Below are positions 44,577-53,277 of a DNA stretch of 64,000 nucleotides, in pieces; position 1 is the stretch's first letter; every line of letters begins with the position of its first letter. Location of the stretch: NCBI GenBank assembly GCA_020632795.1, contig JACKEV010000006.1, positions 740,501 to 804,500 of the forward strand. Direction: 5' to 3'. This DNA comes from Alphaproteobacteria bacterium. Its GTDB lineage: Bacteria; Myxococcota_A; UBA796; CAJQPC01. The notes under the pieces were generated by a model. The model did not search any database. It worked only from the letters and a program-made list of their open reading frames with translations, and had not been told where the DNA came from. Made by a program: the position numbers and the translations under genes.

Positions 44577-46919
44577 GTGTCCTCTCCCCCACCAGACGAC
44601 CTGCGGACGGCCGCGACCTGGGCCCCCGGTGTTGAGCCGGGGGTCCACCCGCGTACGCTCGAGCTGCCCGACCGATACGCCGACCAGGGGCGCCTGGGCC
44701 AGGGCAGCATGGGGGAGGTCCGGCGGGTCCATGACCGGGAGCTGGGCCGCACCGTCGCCATGAAGATCCTGCGCTGGGAGCTGGCCGAGCACGACGCGCT
44801 CCGGGGCCGGTTCCTGGAGGAGGCGCGGGTCGTTGCTGCATTGCAGCATCCAGGCATCGTCGCGGTCTACGACCGGGGGCTCCTGCCCGACGGGCGGCCC
44901 TGGTTCACCATGCCCGAGGTCCGGGGGACGACCCTGGCCGAGCTGGACGAGGGCTGGCCGCTCCGGCGCCTGGTGGGGGTGCTGCGGTCCGCCTGCAACG
45001 CCGTGGCCTACGCCCACGAGGCCGGGGTCGTGCACCGGGACCTCAAGCCGAGCAACGTGATGGTCGGCGCTTTCGGGCAGGTGCTGGTGCTGGACTGGGG
45101 CATCGCCCTGGCGGACGCCGCGCGGGGCGGGGTGGCGGGCACGCCGGCCTGGATGGCCCCGGAGCAGCGCCGCGCCGACGGCACGGTCGGCCCTCCCGCG
45201 GACGTCTACGCCCTGGGCGGGACCCTGTTCACCCTGCTGACCCGCACCCCACCCCCCGGCTCGGCGGAGGAGGCCCGCCAGGCGCTGGCCGAGGCCGGCC
45301 CCCTCCCCGACCCTCTGGTGGCGCTGGTGCTCGACGCGCTTCAGCCGGTGCCGGAGCGCCGCCCCCCCGACGCGGACGCCTTCGGGGCGCGCCTGTCCGA
45401 CTGGCTGGAGGGCGAGGCCCGACGCCGCGCCGCGCTGTCCCTGGTCGAGCGGGCTGCCCCGGTGGGCGAGCGCGCGCGCGCTCTGCGGGAGGAGGCCGCC
45501 GCCCATCGCCGCGAGGCCCGCGCGCTGCTGGCGGGTGTCCAGCCCTTCGATCCGGTGGAGCGCAAGGCCCCGGCCTGGGATCTGGAGGCTCGGGCCCGCG
45601 AGGCCGAGCGTGCGGCCACCCTGGCGGAGACCGAGCACCAGCAGCTCCTCCGCGCCGCCCTGGAGCAGGACGCCGCGCTGCCCGAGGCCCACGCCGCGCT
45701 CGCAGACCTCTACCAGGGCCGCATGGCGGAGGCCGAGGCCCGCCGCGACGCAGGCGACGCCGCCCGCTTCGAGATGCTCCTGCGGGCCCACGACCGGGGG
45801 CGGCACGCCGGCTGGCTGGCCGGTCGGGGCGCGCTCAGCCTGCGCTGCGACCCGCCCGGCGCCACCGTGGAGATCCACCGCTACGTGCTCCAGCGGCGGG
45901 TTCTGGTGCCGCAGCGCGTCGCCACGGTCCGGGCAGAGGAGCTGCGCGAGCACCCCCTCGAGCGGGGCAGCTACCTGCTGGTCCTGCGCGCGCCGGGCCG
46001 GGCGGAGGTCCGGTACCCCGCGCTCATCGAGCGCGCCGAGCACCACGACGGCGTGGCCCCCGGCGAGGACATCCCCCGGACCGTGGTCCTCCCCCGCGCG
46101 GGCGCGCCGGGCCCCGATGACCTCGTCGTCCCGGCCGGCTGGTACCTGCGCGGCGGGGACCCCCAGGCCACCGACGGGCTGCCCCGGGCCCGGGTCTGGG
46201 TGGAGGGGATGGTCGTGAGGCGCTGGCCGGTCCTCGTCGGCGAGTACCTGGCCTGGCTCGACCGCCTGGTCGCCGAGGGCCGCGGGGACGAGGCTCAAGC
46301 CCGGGTCCCCCGGGAGCCCCAGAGCGGCCCCGGCGCGGACCGCCCGCTGGCCGCCCTGGGGCCGGCGGGGCGATACCTGCCCCAGCCCGACGGCGAGGGC
46401 GTGACCTGGCCCCTGGACTGGCCGGTGACCTGCGTGTCCTGGGACGACGCGCGGGCCTTCGCCGACGGCGTCTCCACCCCCGCCGCGCGCTGGCGGCTGC
46501 CCCACGACCACGAGTGGGAGAAGGCCGCCCGGGGCGTGGACGGGCGCTTCTTCCCCTGGGGCGACGACTTCGACCCCGTCTTCACGTGCATGTCGAGGAG
46601 CCGCCGGGGGCCGCCGCGGCGGGCGGGCGTGGACGCCTTCCCCACAGACTGCGGGCCCTACGGGGTGCGGGGGGCCGCCGGGAACGCCGCAGAGTGGTGC
46701 CTCAACGGCTACCAGCGGGAGGGACCGCCGTTCGAGGCAGGTCGCCTTCTGCCCACCCGGGCGCACCCCTCGGATCCGTTCCGCGTGACGCGAGGCGGAA
46801 GCTGGCGATCGAGCGAGGCGGTCTGTCGCCTGAGCAGCCGGTTCGTGGGCAGGCCACAGGACCGGCTCTCCAACCTGGGCTTCCGCCTGGTCCGGCCCCT
46901 CAGTCCTCCGACTGGCTGA
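44577..46919 (+). CDS. Ser/Thr protein kinase fused to SUMF domain
   Basis: 780 residues from a GTG with a poor ribosome site. Kinase at 30-280: glycine loop GQGSMGEV, Lys63 in AMKIL, HRDLKPSN with Asp155, DWG (instead of DFG) at 173 and APEQ at 194. A helical region follows (about 280-430), then a PEGA-like or beta segment (LSLRCDPPGATVEIH), and a C-terminal SUMF domain (540-770: VPAGWYLRGGDPQ, VTCVSWDDARAFADGV, RLPHDHEWEKAARG, GNAAEWCLNGY, VTRGGSWRSSEAVCRLSSRF). No membrane helix. The SUMF part probably binds a target that the kinase modifies. The end overlaps the convergent caspase-like gene by 20 bases. Confidence 0.92.
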   Translation: MSSPPPDDLRTAATWAPGVEPGVHPRTLELPDRYADQGRLGQGSMGEVRRVHDRELGRTVAMKILRWELAEHDALRGRFLEEARVVAALQHPGIVAVYDRGLLPDGRPWFTMPEVRGTTLAELDEGWPLRRLVGVLRSACNAVAYAHEAGVVHRDLKPSNVMVGAFGQVLVLDWGIALADAARGGVAGTPAWMAPEQRRADGTVGPPADVYALGGTLFTLLTRTPPPGSAEEARQALAEAGPLPDPLVALVLDALQPVPERRPPDADAFGARLSDWLEGEARRRAALSLVERAAPVGERARALREEAAAHRREARALLAGVQPFDPVERKAPAWDLEARAREAERAATLAETEHQQLLRAALEQDAALPEAHAALADLYQGRMAEAEARRDAGDAARFEMLLRAHDRGRHAGWLAGRGALSLRCDPPGATVEIHRYVLQRRVLVPQRVATVRAEELREHPLERGSYLLVLRAPGRAEVRYPALIERAEHHDGVAPGEDIPRTVVLPRAGAPGPDDLVVPAGWYLRGGDPQATDGLPRARVWVEGMVVRRWPVLVGEYLAWLDRLVAEGRGDEAQARVPREPQSGPGADRPLAALGPAGRYLPQPDGEGVTWPLDWPVTCVSWDDARAFADGVSTPAARWRLPHDHEWEKAARGVDGRFFPWGDDFDPVFTCMSRSRRGPPRRAGVDAFPTDCGPYGVRGAAGNAAEWCLNGYQREGPPFEAGRLLPTRAHPSDPFRVTRGGSWRSSEAVCRLSSRFVGRPQDRLSNLGFRLVRPLSPPTG

Positions 46920-48198
46920 CCATCCGGAACTGCTTCGTGCCGGGGATGTTCGCCGGGTCGAACGCAACGAGCGCGTATCCATCGGGATCCTTGAACGTCG
47001 CGCCGCTGATGGTGGGCTCCCGATACCAGATGATGTCGCCGTTGCCCTTGAACCAGGCGTAGCCCTCCACGGTCTCGGTCGTGTTGGCGGTCATCTCGTA
47101 GAAGTGATCGCCTGTGGAGAGGGTGACCGTCCCGAACGAGGACGTGCCCGGAGGAAACCCGGTCTGGGTGTACTGCCGATCCGGCGCGCCGCTGACGACT
47201 GCGGCGGGGTCCTGATGCAGCTTGAACCCCGCCGCCGGGAGGGTCCCGCCGAGGAACCAAAGCTCGGTGTCGCTGTAGTCCTCCAGCCCGTCGGCCTCGC
47301 GGGCGTCCTTTCCGTTGCTGGTGATGAGCCCCTCCGGCGCGATGACGGCCACGGCGCCCAGCGAGCTGCCGCCGCCCAGGGGCAGGATGTCCAGCTTGCG
47401 GTACCCGTCGTGGCCGATCCATATCTCCAGGACCTTGCGGTTCGGCCAGGTCGCCAGGCTCCCGACGGCGGGCAGGCCCACCCCGAGCGCGAGCTGGTTC
47501 ACCCGGTCGATCAGCTCATTGCCGTCCAGCCTGGTGGTGTGCCCGGGTCGGAAGCAGCCGCTCAGCGCCTGGACGCAGGCCCAGCTCAGGAGCCCCCGGA
47601 GCTGGCCGCTCTGCTCGACCTCGATGGCGCCGGGGTCAGGCCGGGTCAGAATGCCCAGGCCCCGCTGGCTGGTCCAGGGCCAACCTGTCGGGCCCAGGTC
47701 CTCCGCGCCCGCGCAGGGCAGGAAGCGATCGCGGTGCAGGGACAGGTTCGGCGGGGCCACGAAGCTGCAGTCCAGCGCGGTCGCGACGGGTCGCCCGGAG
47801 CCGTCGAGCGCGGCGGCCAGCTCGCGGGTGGAGATGGCGCCCTCCAGCGAGGGGCCTGTCACGTCCTGGGGGCAGAGCAGCGCGCCTCGATCGGTGCAAT
47901 AGGAGCCTCGGCCGCAGAAGATGAGCACGCCCTGGGCGTCCGGTCTGCCCTTCAGTCTCTCGATGAGCCAGTCGACCGCGTCACGGATGTCGTCCCCGCC
48001 GGCTTCCTGAATGGAGCGGTCTCCGATGAGCAGCCGGATGGACTGCTCAGGACGCTCCAGCTCATCGGTCAGCAGCCGGTACCAGGCGCGGGCGTCGGCG
48101 ACCGCGCCGTGCAGATCGAGGCTCCCCGGGGCGGCGCCCGTCGACGCGGCGGCGGTGGCGTAGTCATTGATCCCGACGATGACAGCGTAGCGGCTCAT
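46900..48198 (-). CDS. Caspase-fold (C14-like) protein with substituted His and Cys
   Basis: 432 residues. The N-terminal 250 residues have the caspase/metacaspase order: YAVIVGINDYATA, LDLHGAVADARAWYRLL, then a strand where GHG is expected but VLIFCGRGSYC is found (Arg97 for His). ISTRELAAAL is followed by the strand ATALDCSFVAPP, where the nucleophile of LDxC is Ser145 (Cys144 is one residue early). The C-terminal 130 residues are an unrelated beta-sandwich (PGTSSFGTVTLSTGDHFYEM). The fold is credible but protease activity is doubtful. The start is divergent (112 bases) from the FHA gene, and the end meets the kinase-SUMF gene. Confidence 0.8.
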   Translation of the reverse strand: MSRYAVIVGINDYATAAASTGAAPGSLDLHGAVADARAWYRLLTDELERPEQSIRLLIGDRSIQEAGGDDIRDAVDWLIERLKGRPDAQGVLIFCGRGSYCTDRGALLCPQDVTGPSLEGAISTRELAAALDGSGRPVATALDCSFVAPPNLSLHRDRFLPCAGAEDLGPTGWPWTSQRGLGILTRPDPGAIEVEQSGQLRGLLSWACVQALSGCFRPGHTTRLDGNELIDRVNQLALGVGLPAVGSLATWPNRKVLEIWIGHDGYRKLDILPLGGGSSLGAVAVIAPEGLITSNGKDAREADGLEDYSDTELWFLGGTLPAAGFKLHQDPAAVVSGAPDRQYTQTGFPPGTSSFGTVTLSTGDHFYEMTANTTETVEGYAWFKGNGDIIWYREPTISGATFKDPDGYALVAFDPANIPGTKQFRMVSQSED

Positions 48199-48310
48199 CC
48201 TGTCCTCCTGACCGGCGCCGCATCCACGGCTCCGTTCATCCAGTGTACGGGCAGGGCGGCCGAACCCTGTCTATCCATGTCTGTCCGCCGCGCTGGGGTA
48301 CGCTTGGGGC

Positions 48311-49225
48311 ATGGCGACCCTCGAAGATCCCCGACATGGACGGCGCGTGGAGATCCCGGGACGGGCCCTGGTCGGGCGCTCGCGGACCTGCGCGCTGCAG
48401 CTCACCGACCGCGCTGCCTCGGGGGAGCACGCGCTCATCTGCTGGAAGGGCGATCATTGGGAGCTGCGGGACCTCGGCAGCCGGAACGGGACGTGGCTGG
48501 ACGGACAGCGGCTGGAGCCGGCGGATCGGCCCACGCTGACGGCCGGCGCGGCGCTGGCCTTCGGGGACCCCCTGCACCCCTGGATCCTGCAAAGCGTCGA
48601 CCCGCCAGCGGCGCTGGCCCTGCCCGAGGACGGCGGCGCGCCGGCGCGCGCGGAGGGCGGCCTGCTCACCCTGCCGGACGCCGAGCAGCCCGAGCTGACG
48701 GTGCACGAGGCCGCCCCAGGGCGCTGGGTCGCCGAGCGGGGCGAGCAGAGCTGGCCGGTGGCCGCCGACGACGTGGTGGAGGCCGGCGGGCGGCGGTGGC
48801 GCCTGAGCCTGGGGTCCGCCCTGGGCAGCACCTGGCAGGCCAACGAGGCGCTGGCGGTGGCCGACGCCGCCTTCCGCTTCGCGGTCTCCCCGGACGAGGA
48901 GTACGTGGAGCTGGAGGTCTCCGGCGCCGGACAGCAGCGCACCTTCAAGGGCCGCGCCCACCTCTACCTGCTGCTGACCCTCGCCCGACGCCGCCTGGCC
49001 GACCAGGAGGCCGGGGCCTCCGAGGCCAACGCCGGCTGGGTCTACCACGACGAGCTGGTGCGCATGCTGCGGGTCCAGGAGGCCCAGATCTACGTGCAGG
49101 TCTACCGGGCCCGCAAGCAGCTCGGCGAGGCCGGCGTCGAGGGGGCCGGCCAGATCGTGGAGCGTCGGGCGAGCACCCGCGAGCTGCGGTTCGGGGGGCG
49201 TCGGATCGCGCTGGCGGGGCTCTGA
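48311..49225 (+). CDS. FHA-domain protein with winged-helix C-terminus
   Basis: 304 residues. FHA phosphothreonine-binding domain at 15-70: VGRSRTCALQL, SGEHALI and LGSRNGTWLDG with the conserved Gly-Arg, Ser, His and Asn-Gly. A middle region of unclear fold is followed by a C-terminal winged-helix (about 215-300: GWVYHDELVRMLRVQEAQIY, VQVYRARKQLGEAGV), similar to OmpR-type DNA-binding domains. A phospho-dependent regulator is suggested, possibly reading the nearby kinase. Promoter space is shared with the caspase-like gene. Its last 124 bases overlap the end of an opposite FG-GAP gene. Confidence 0.82.
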   Translation: MATLEDPRHGRRVEIPGRALVGRSRTCALQLTDRAASGEHALICWKGDHWELRDLGSRNGTWLDGQRLEPADRPTLTAGAALAFGDPLHPWILQSVDPPAALALPEDGGAPARAEGGLLTLPDAEQPELTVHEAAPGRWVAERGEQSWPVAADDVVEAGGRRWRLSLGSALGSTWQANEALAVADAAFRFAVSPDEEYVELEVSGAGQQRTFKGRAHLYLLLTLARRRLADQEAGASEANAGWVYHDELVRMLRVQEAQIYVQVYRARKQLGEAGVEGAGQIVERRASTRELRFGGRRIALAGL

Positions 49226-51294
49226 GCGGCGCCGCGTCGACGGCGCCACCCCAATGCGAGCGCGAGCAGCCAGAGCCAGCCGGCCCGAGGCGCAGGCGTG
49301 GTCGCGCAGCCCTTGTCCTCGGGCTCGGGGTCCTCGCCGGTGTCCTCGGGCTCGTCGGGGACCTCGGCAGGGGTGTCGGCGCCGTCGCAGTCCTGGTCCA
49401 CGCCGTCGCCTGGGATCTCGACCGCGCCAGGCCAGGTGTCGGGGGCGGCGTCGTCGCAGTCGGTGGCGTCGGCCACCGTCCCCTCGGGCGCCTCACAGGC
49501 GAGCTGCGCGGCCTCGGGATCGCCGAAGCCGTCCCCGTCGGCGTCCGCGTACCAGGTCTGTCGGTCCACGGCGTCCTCGTCGGTCTCGCCGTCGCAGTCG
49601 TTGTCCACGTCGTCGCAGCGCTCCTCGGCCCCCGGGTGGGCGTCCGGGTCGCCATCGTCGCAGTCCCCGTCGGGATCGGCGAGGGTCGCCTCGCCCAGGT
49701 CGTCGCAGTCGGTGTCCTCGGAGAGCAGGGTCGCCTCGCCGTCTGCCCAGCCGTCGTCGTCGGCGTCGACGAAGCACAGCTCGGCGCCGTCACAGTCCTG
49801 GTCCACGCCATCGGCGATGCCCTCCTCAGCGCCAGGGAAGACGGTGGGGTCGCCGTCGTCGCAGTCCCGATCGACGCACACCCCGTCCCCGTCCTCGTCG
49901 TCGCAGCTCGACGGCGTGGCGTCGGCGAAGACATAGGCCGTGCCGTCGTAGCCGTTGTGGACGTGACCGCTCGCACCGATGATCAGCTCGGGCACCCCGA
50001 CCCCCCTGAGGTCTGCGCTCCCGGCCACCCTGCCGCCGAACCCGTCCCTGTCCGCGCCGTCAGAGGGTGTGAGTCGTACCGCACGGGCGGTGTCTACGCC
50101 GCTGGCGCTGCCCGGGTACCAGAACGCCGAGCCGGTCTGTACCCTTTGCACGGTGTCATTGGAGGCGCCGATGATGAGGTCATCATAGCCGTCGCTGTCG
50201 TTGTCTCCGGCCCCCGCGACGGAGTTCGCGAACTGGTCGCGCTGCGCGGCGGTGCCGCGGGCAAAGACCTCCTGGGTGATCGACTCGTCGATGCCCGTGG
50301 CGCTTCCGTAGAGCACGTAGGCCGCCCCACCCTCCCGGACGTTGGCGCTCGAACGGTAGGCGCCTACCACGACATCGGCGTAGCCATCGGCGTTCACGTC
50401 CCCCGCGCCTGAGACCGAGGTGCCCAGGAAGGCGCTCTCGCCAGCGGCCTCGATGAGCAGCGGTTGCTGTCGGCTGGCGTCGATACCCGAGGCGCTGCCG
50501 TAGAAGAGATAGGCCTCACCCCCCAGATACCACGCTGCATCGGAGTGCGGGGCGCCGATGACGATGTCGTCGTACCCGTCGGCGTCCACGTCCCCCGCGC
50601 CGTCCAGGTTCCAGCCGAAGTAGTTCCCCCCGACACCGTCCGAGGCGAGGAGCCGCTGCTCCCGGCTCACGTCAACCCCCGAAGCGCTGCCGTAGCAGAC
50701 ATAGGCCGCCCCGGTCGCGGAGTAGCCGTCGACGGTCTCCGCCATGGCGCCGACCACGATGTCGTCGTAGCCGTCCCCGTCGACGTCTCCGGCGCCCGCG
50801 ACCGTCAAGCCCGCTGCGTACCCGCTGTTGGTGTGATCCAGGGCTATCACCTGCTCCCGAGTGGCGTCGAGGCCCGAGGCGCTGCCGTAGAACACCAGCA
50901 CGGACCGGTCCGTCGTGACCACGACGACGTCCGCGAAGCCGTCCCCGTCGACATCGCCCGCGTCGGTGGGGGTCCGGTAGAAGTCGCTCCCGGAGGGAGG
51001 CGTCACGATCTGCTGCCGGCTCAGGTCCACGCCCGAGGCGCTGCCGAAGAACGTGAACAGAACCCTCGGCCCTTCGACGTCCAGGTCGTCGTCCCCCGCC
51101 CCCACGAGGTCGTCGTAGCCGTCCCCGTCGACGTCCCCGACGGGGTAGGGCATTCCCCACAGATCCTCCCTGGCGCCCGTCGGGGTCACCTCGTACTGCT
51201 CCACGGGATCCCCCTTGGCCGACGCAGAGCGCCCCAAGGGGCCGGGGGCGTCGGGGGTGCAGGCGGCGAGGGTCAGGATCGTCAGCGCGGACAT
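49102..51294 (-). CDS. FG-GAP seven-bladed propeller lipoprotein with MopE repeats (copy 1)
   Basis: 730 residues, AGGAGG five bases before the ATG, lipobox LAAC. Residues 45-430 have seven FG-GAP blades built on GDVDGDGYDDL-type calcium loops (the seventh is degenerate, ADLRGVG), as in integrin alpha propellers. Three to four MopE-like Cys/Asp units follow (DGVDQDCDGAELCFVDADDD). Then come PEDKGCATT, a hydrophobic helix WLWLLALALGW and RRRR, a MYXO-CTERM-like signal. Unusually the frame runs 43 residues beyond the Arg cluster (to LRAR), antisense to the FHA gene. The last gene of the proposed five-gene operon. Confidence 0.85.
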   Translation of the reverse strand: MSALTILTLAACTPDAPGPLGRSASAKGDPVEQYEVTPTGAREDLWGMPYPVGDVDGDGYDDLVGAGDDDLDVEGPRVLFTFFGSASGVDLSRQQIVTPPSGSDFYRTPTDAGDVDGDGFADVVVVTTDRSVLVFYGSASGLDATREQVIALDHTNSGYAAGLTVAGAGDVDGDGYDDIVVGAMAETVDGYSATGAAYVCYGSASGVDVSREQRLLASDGVGGNYFGWNLDGAGDVDADGYDDIVIGAPHSDAAWYLGGEAYLFYGSASGIDASRQQPLLIEAAGESAFLGTSVSGAGDVNADGYADVVVGAYRSSANVREGGAAYVLYGSATGIDESITQEVFARGTAAQRDQFANSVAGAGDNDSDGYDDLIIGASNDTVQRVQTGSAFWYPGSASGVDTARAVRLTPSDGADRDGFGGRVAGSADLRGVGVPELIIGASGHVHNGYDGTAYVFADATPSSCDDEDGDGVCVDRDCDDGDPTVFPGAEEGIADGVDQDCDGAELCFVDADDDGWADGEATLLSEDTDCDDLGEATLADPDGDCDDGDPDAHPGAEERCDDVDNDCDGETDEDAVDRQTWYADADGDGFGDPEAAQLACEAPEGTVADATDCDDAAPDTWPGAVEIPGDGVDQDCDGADTPAEVPDEPEDTGEDPEPEDKGCATTPAPRAGWLWLLALALGWRRRRGAAQSPASAIRRPPNRSSRVLARRSTIWPAPSTPASPSCLRAR

Positions 51295-53225
51295 GAGGGC
51301 CTCCTGCCCAAGGAGAGGGGCGGAGCGCCGCGCTGGATCACCGAGCGCCGCCGGCCCAGGGCCAGCGCAAGCAGCGCCAGCCAGCCAGCCTGGGGGGCGC
51401 GGGTGGTCGCGCAGCCCTTGTCCTCGGGCTCGGGGTCCTCGCCGGTGTCCTGGGGGTCGTCCGTGTCCTCGGGTTGGCTCGTGTCCTGGGGCGTTCCGGT
51501 GTCCTCGGTCTCCTCGTCGACCCCGTCGCAGTCCTGGTCCACGCCGTCGTCGGGGATCTCGGCAGCCCCCGGGAAGGTCCCCGCGTCGCCGTCATCGCAG
51601 TCGGTGGCGTCGGCGACCGTACCCTCCTGCGCCTCGCAGGCGAGCTGGGGCGCCTCGGGGTCTCCGAAGCCGTCCCCGTCGGCGTCGGTGTACCAGGTGG
51701 GGGCGTCCACCGCGTCGACGTCCGCCTGGCCGTCGCAGTCGTTGTCCAGGCCATCGCAGCGCTCCTCGGCGCCGGGGAAGACGTCGGGCTCGCCGTCGTC
51801 GCAGTCCTCGTCCGCGCAGCTCCCGTCCTCGTCAGCGTCGACGCAGCCAACCAGCGCGGCGTCCTCGAAGAGGTAGACCGCGCCGGGCTCCACGCCCCCG
51901 TGAACGTGACGGATCGCGCTGACGGCGATGGCGGAGTGCCCGGAGCCGTGGACGTCGCCCGTCCCGGAGACAGCGTAGCCGAACCAGTCACTGTCCACGC
52001 CGTCGGAGGGGGTCAGGCGCACCGCGCGGGCCTCATCCACGCCGCTGGGGCCGCCTGGAAACCAGAACGCCGAGCCGGTCTGAACACCCCGGATCGTGTC
52101 CTCGGAGGCCCCGATGATGAGGTCATCGTAGCCGTCCCCGTCCACATCCCCGGCGCCCGCGACGTCGTTCCCGAACTGGTCGTACTGCGCGGCGGTGCCG
52201 CGGGCGAAGATCACCTCCGTGCGGGCCTCGTCCACCCCCGAGGCGCTGCCGTGGAACACGACCACCGCGCCGCCCTCGACGACGTTCGCGTCCGAGCGGT
52301 GCGCGCCCACGACGACGTCGGCGTAGCCGTCCTGATCGATGTCTCCTACGCCTTCGACCGACTCGCCCAGGAAGGCCCCTGCCCCGGTGGCCTCGACGAT
52401 CAGGGGCTGCTCCCGGCTGAGGTCGACGCCCGACGCGCTCCCGTAGAAGAGGTACACCTCGCCGCTGGTCTCCCCGGCGGCGTCAGCGTGGGGCGCGCCG
52501 ACCACCACGTCGGCGTAGCCGTCCCCGTCGACATCCCCAGCCCCGGCGAGGGCCCAGCCGAAGTAGCTCCCGCCGCGCCTGTCCGACGCGATCAGGCGCT
52601 GCTCGCGGCTCAGGTCCAGGCCAGCGGCGCTGCCGTAGTACACATAGGCGGCGCCCGCGATGTCGTCCTCGGCCATGGAGCCGACGACCACGTCGTCGTA
52701 GCCATCCCCGTCCACGTCCCCGGCGCCTCCGACGTTCCAGGTCAGGGTGGCGCCGTCGGCGTCGTCCTGCAGGGTCACCTTCAGCTCGCGGCTCACGTCC
52801 AGGCCGGAGGCGCTGCCATAGTACACATACGCGCCGCCGTGCCAGGAGCCGACGATGATGTCGGCGTAGCCGTCGCCGTCGATGTCTCCGGCGCCGGCCA
52901 GGGTGCGGCTGAAGTTCCCCCCCGAGCCCCCGTCCGAGGCGGTGATGCGCTGCTCGCGCGAGAGGTCCAGGCCGGAGGCGCCGCCGTACCAGACGAACAC
53001 CGCGCCCGCGCTCGCCCCCAGCGTGGTGTCGAGGCTGCCGATGATGACGTCGTCGTAGCCGTCCGCGTCGATGTCCCCGGCCGAAGCGAGGTCGAAGCCG
53101 AGCAGGTGCGCGTCGTCTGCGGAGGTCAACTCCACCCGCTCGACGGGGTCGTCCTTGGCCGTTGCGGTCACGCCCATCGGCGCGGGGGCGCAGGCGGTGA
53201 GGGTCAGGATCGTCAGCACGGACAT
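51282..53225 (-). CDS. FG-GAP seven-bladed propeller lipoprotein with MopE repeats (copy 2)
   Basis: 647 residues, lipobox LTAC. Seven FG-GAP blades (GDIDADGYDDV to GDVHGSGHSAI), two MopE-like units (DEDGSCADEDCDDGEPDVF; DGLDNDCDGQADVDAVDA), an acidic Pro/Glu/Asp/Thr linker and a MYXO-CTERM-like end (PEDKGCATT, WLALLALALG, RRR). The frame continues about 20 residues past the Arg cluster and stops inside the start of copy 1 (13-base overlap), because the junction repeat is read in another frame than in the other two genes. Closest relative in the window is copy 1, by tandem duplication. Confidence 0.87.
   Translation of the reverse strand: MSVLTILTLTACAPAPMGVTATAKDDPVERVELTSADDAHLLGFDLASAGDIDADGYDDVIIGSLDTTLGASAGAVFVWYGGASGLDLSREQRITASDGGSGGNFSRTLAGAGDIDGDGYADIIVGSWHGGAYVYYGSASGLDVSRELKVTLQDDADGATLTWNVGGAGDVDGDGYDDVVVGSMAEDDIAGAAYVYYGSAAGLDLSREQRLIASDRRGGSYFGWALAGAGDVDGDGYADVVVGAPHADAAGETSGEVYLFYGSASGVDLSREQPLIVEATGAGAFLGESVEGVGDIDQDGYADVVVGAHRSDANVVEGGAVVVFHGSASGVDEARTEVIFARGTAAQYDQFGNDVAGAGDVDGDGYDDLIIGASEDTIRGVQTGSAFWFPGGPSGVDEARAVRLTPSDGVDSDWFGYAVSGTGDVHGSGHSAIAVSAIRHVHGGVEPGAVYLFEDAALVGCVDADEDGSCADEDCDDGEPDVFPGAEERCDGLDNDCDGQADVDAVDAPTWYTDADGDGFGDPEAPQLACEAQEGTVADATDCDDGDAGTFPGAAEIPDDGVDQDCDGVDEETEDTGTPQDTSQPEDTDDPQDTGEDPEPEDKGCATTRAPQAGWLALLALALGRRRSVIQRGAPPLSLGRRPSCPR
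51292..51346. repeat. Junction repeat A (leader of FG-GAP copy 1)
   Basis: CTCCTGCCCAAGGAGAGGGG and, 36 bases from the start codon, GCGCTGGATCACCGA. The latter 15 bases occur identically in repeats B and C. As minus-strand leader it includes the AGGAGG ribosome site. Confidence 0.8.
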
Positions 53226-53277
53226 GTCAGCCTCCTGCCCAAGGAGAGGGGTGGGAGGCTGCGCTGGATCACCGATC
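53223..53277. repeat. Junction repeat B (leader of FG-GAP copy 2)
   Basis: CCTCCTGCCCAAGGAGAGGG followed by GCGCTGGATCACCGA at 53261-53275. It provides the stop codon (TGA, 53271-53269) of copy 3. Confidence 0.8.

Noticed and set aside
44433..46982. 849-residue minus-strand frame over the kinase-SUMF gene
   Set aside because: Shadow of the plus-strand kinase, which carries every kinase and SUMF motif in frame.
47104..50412. 1102-residue plus-strand frame across the caspase-like, FHA and FG-GAP genes
   Set aside because: It runs antisense or out of frame through three well-supported genes and has no recognisable domain.
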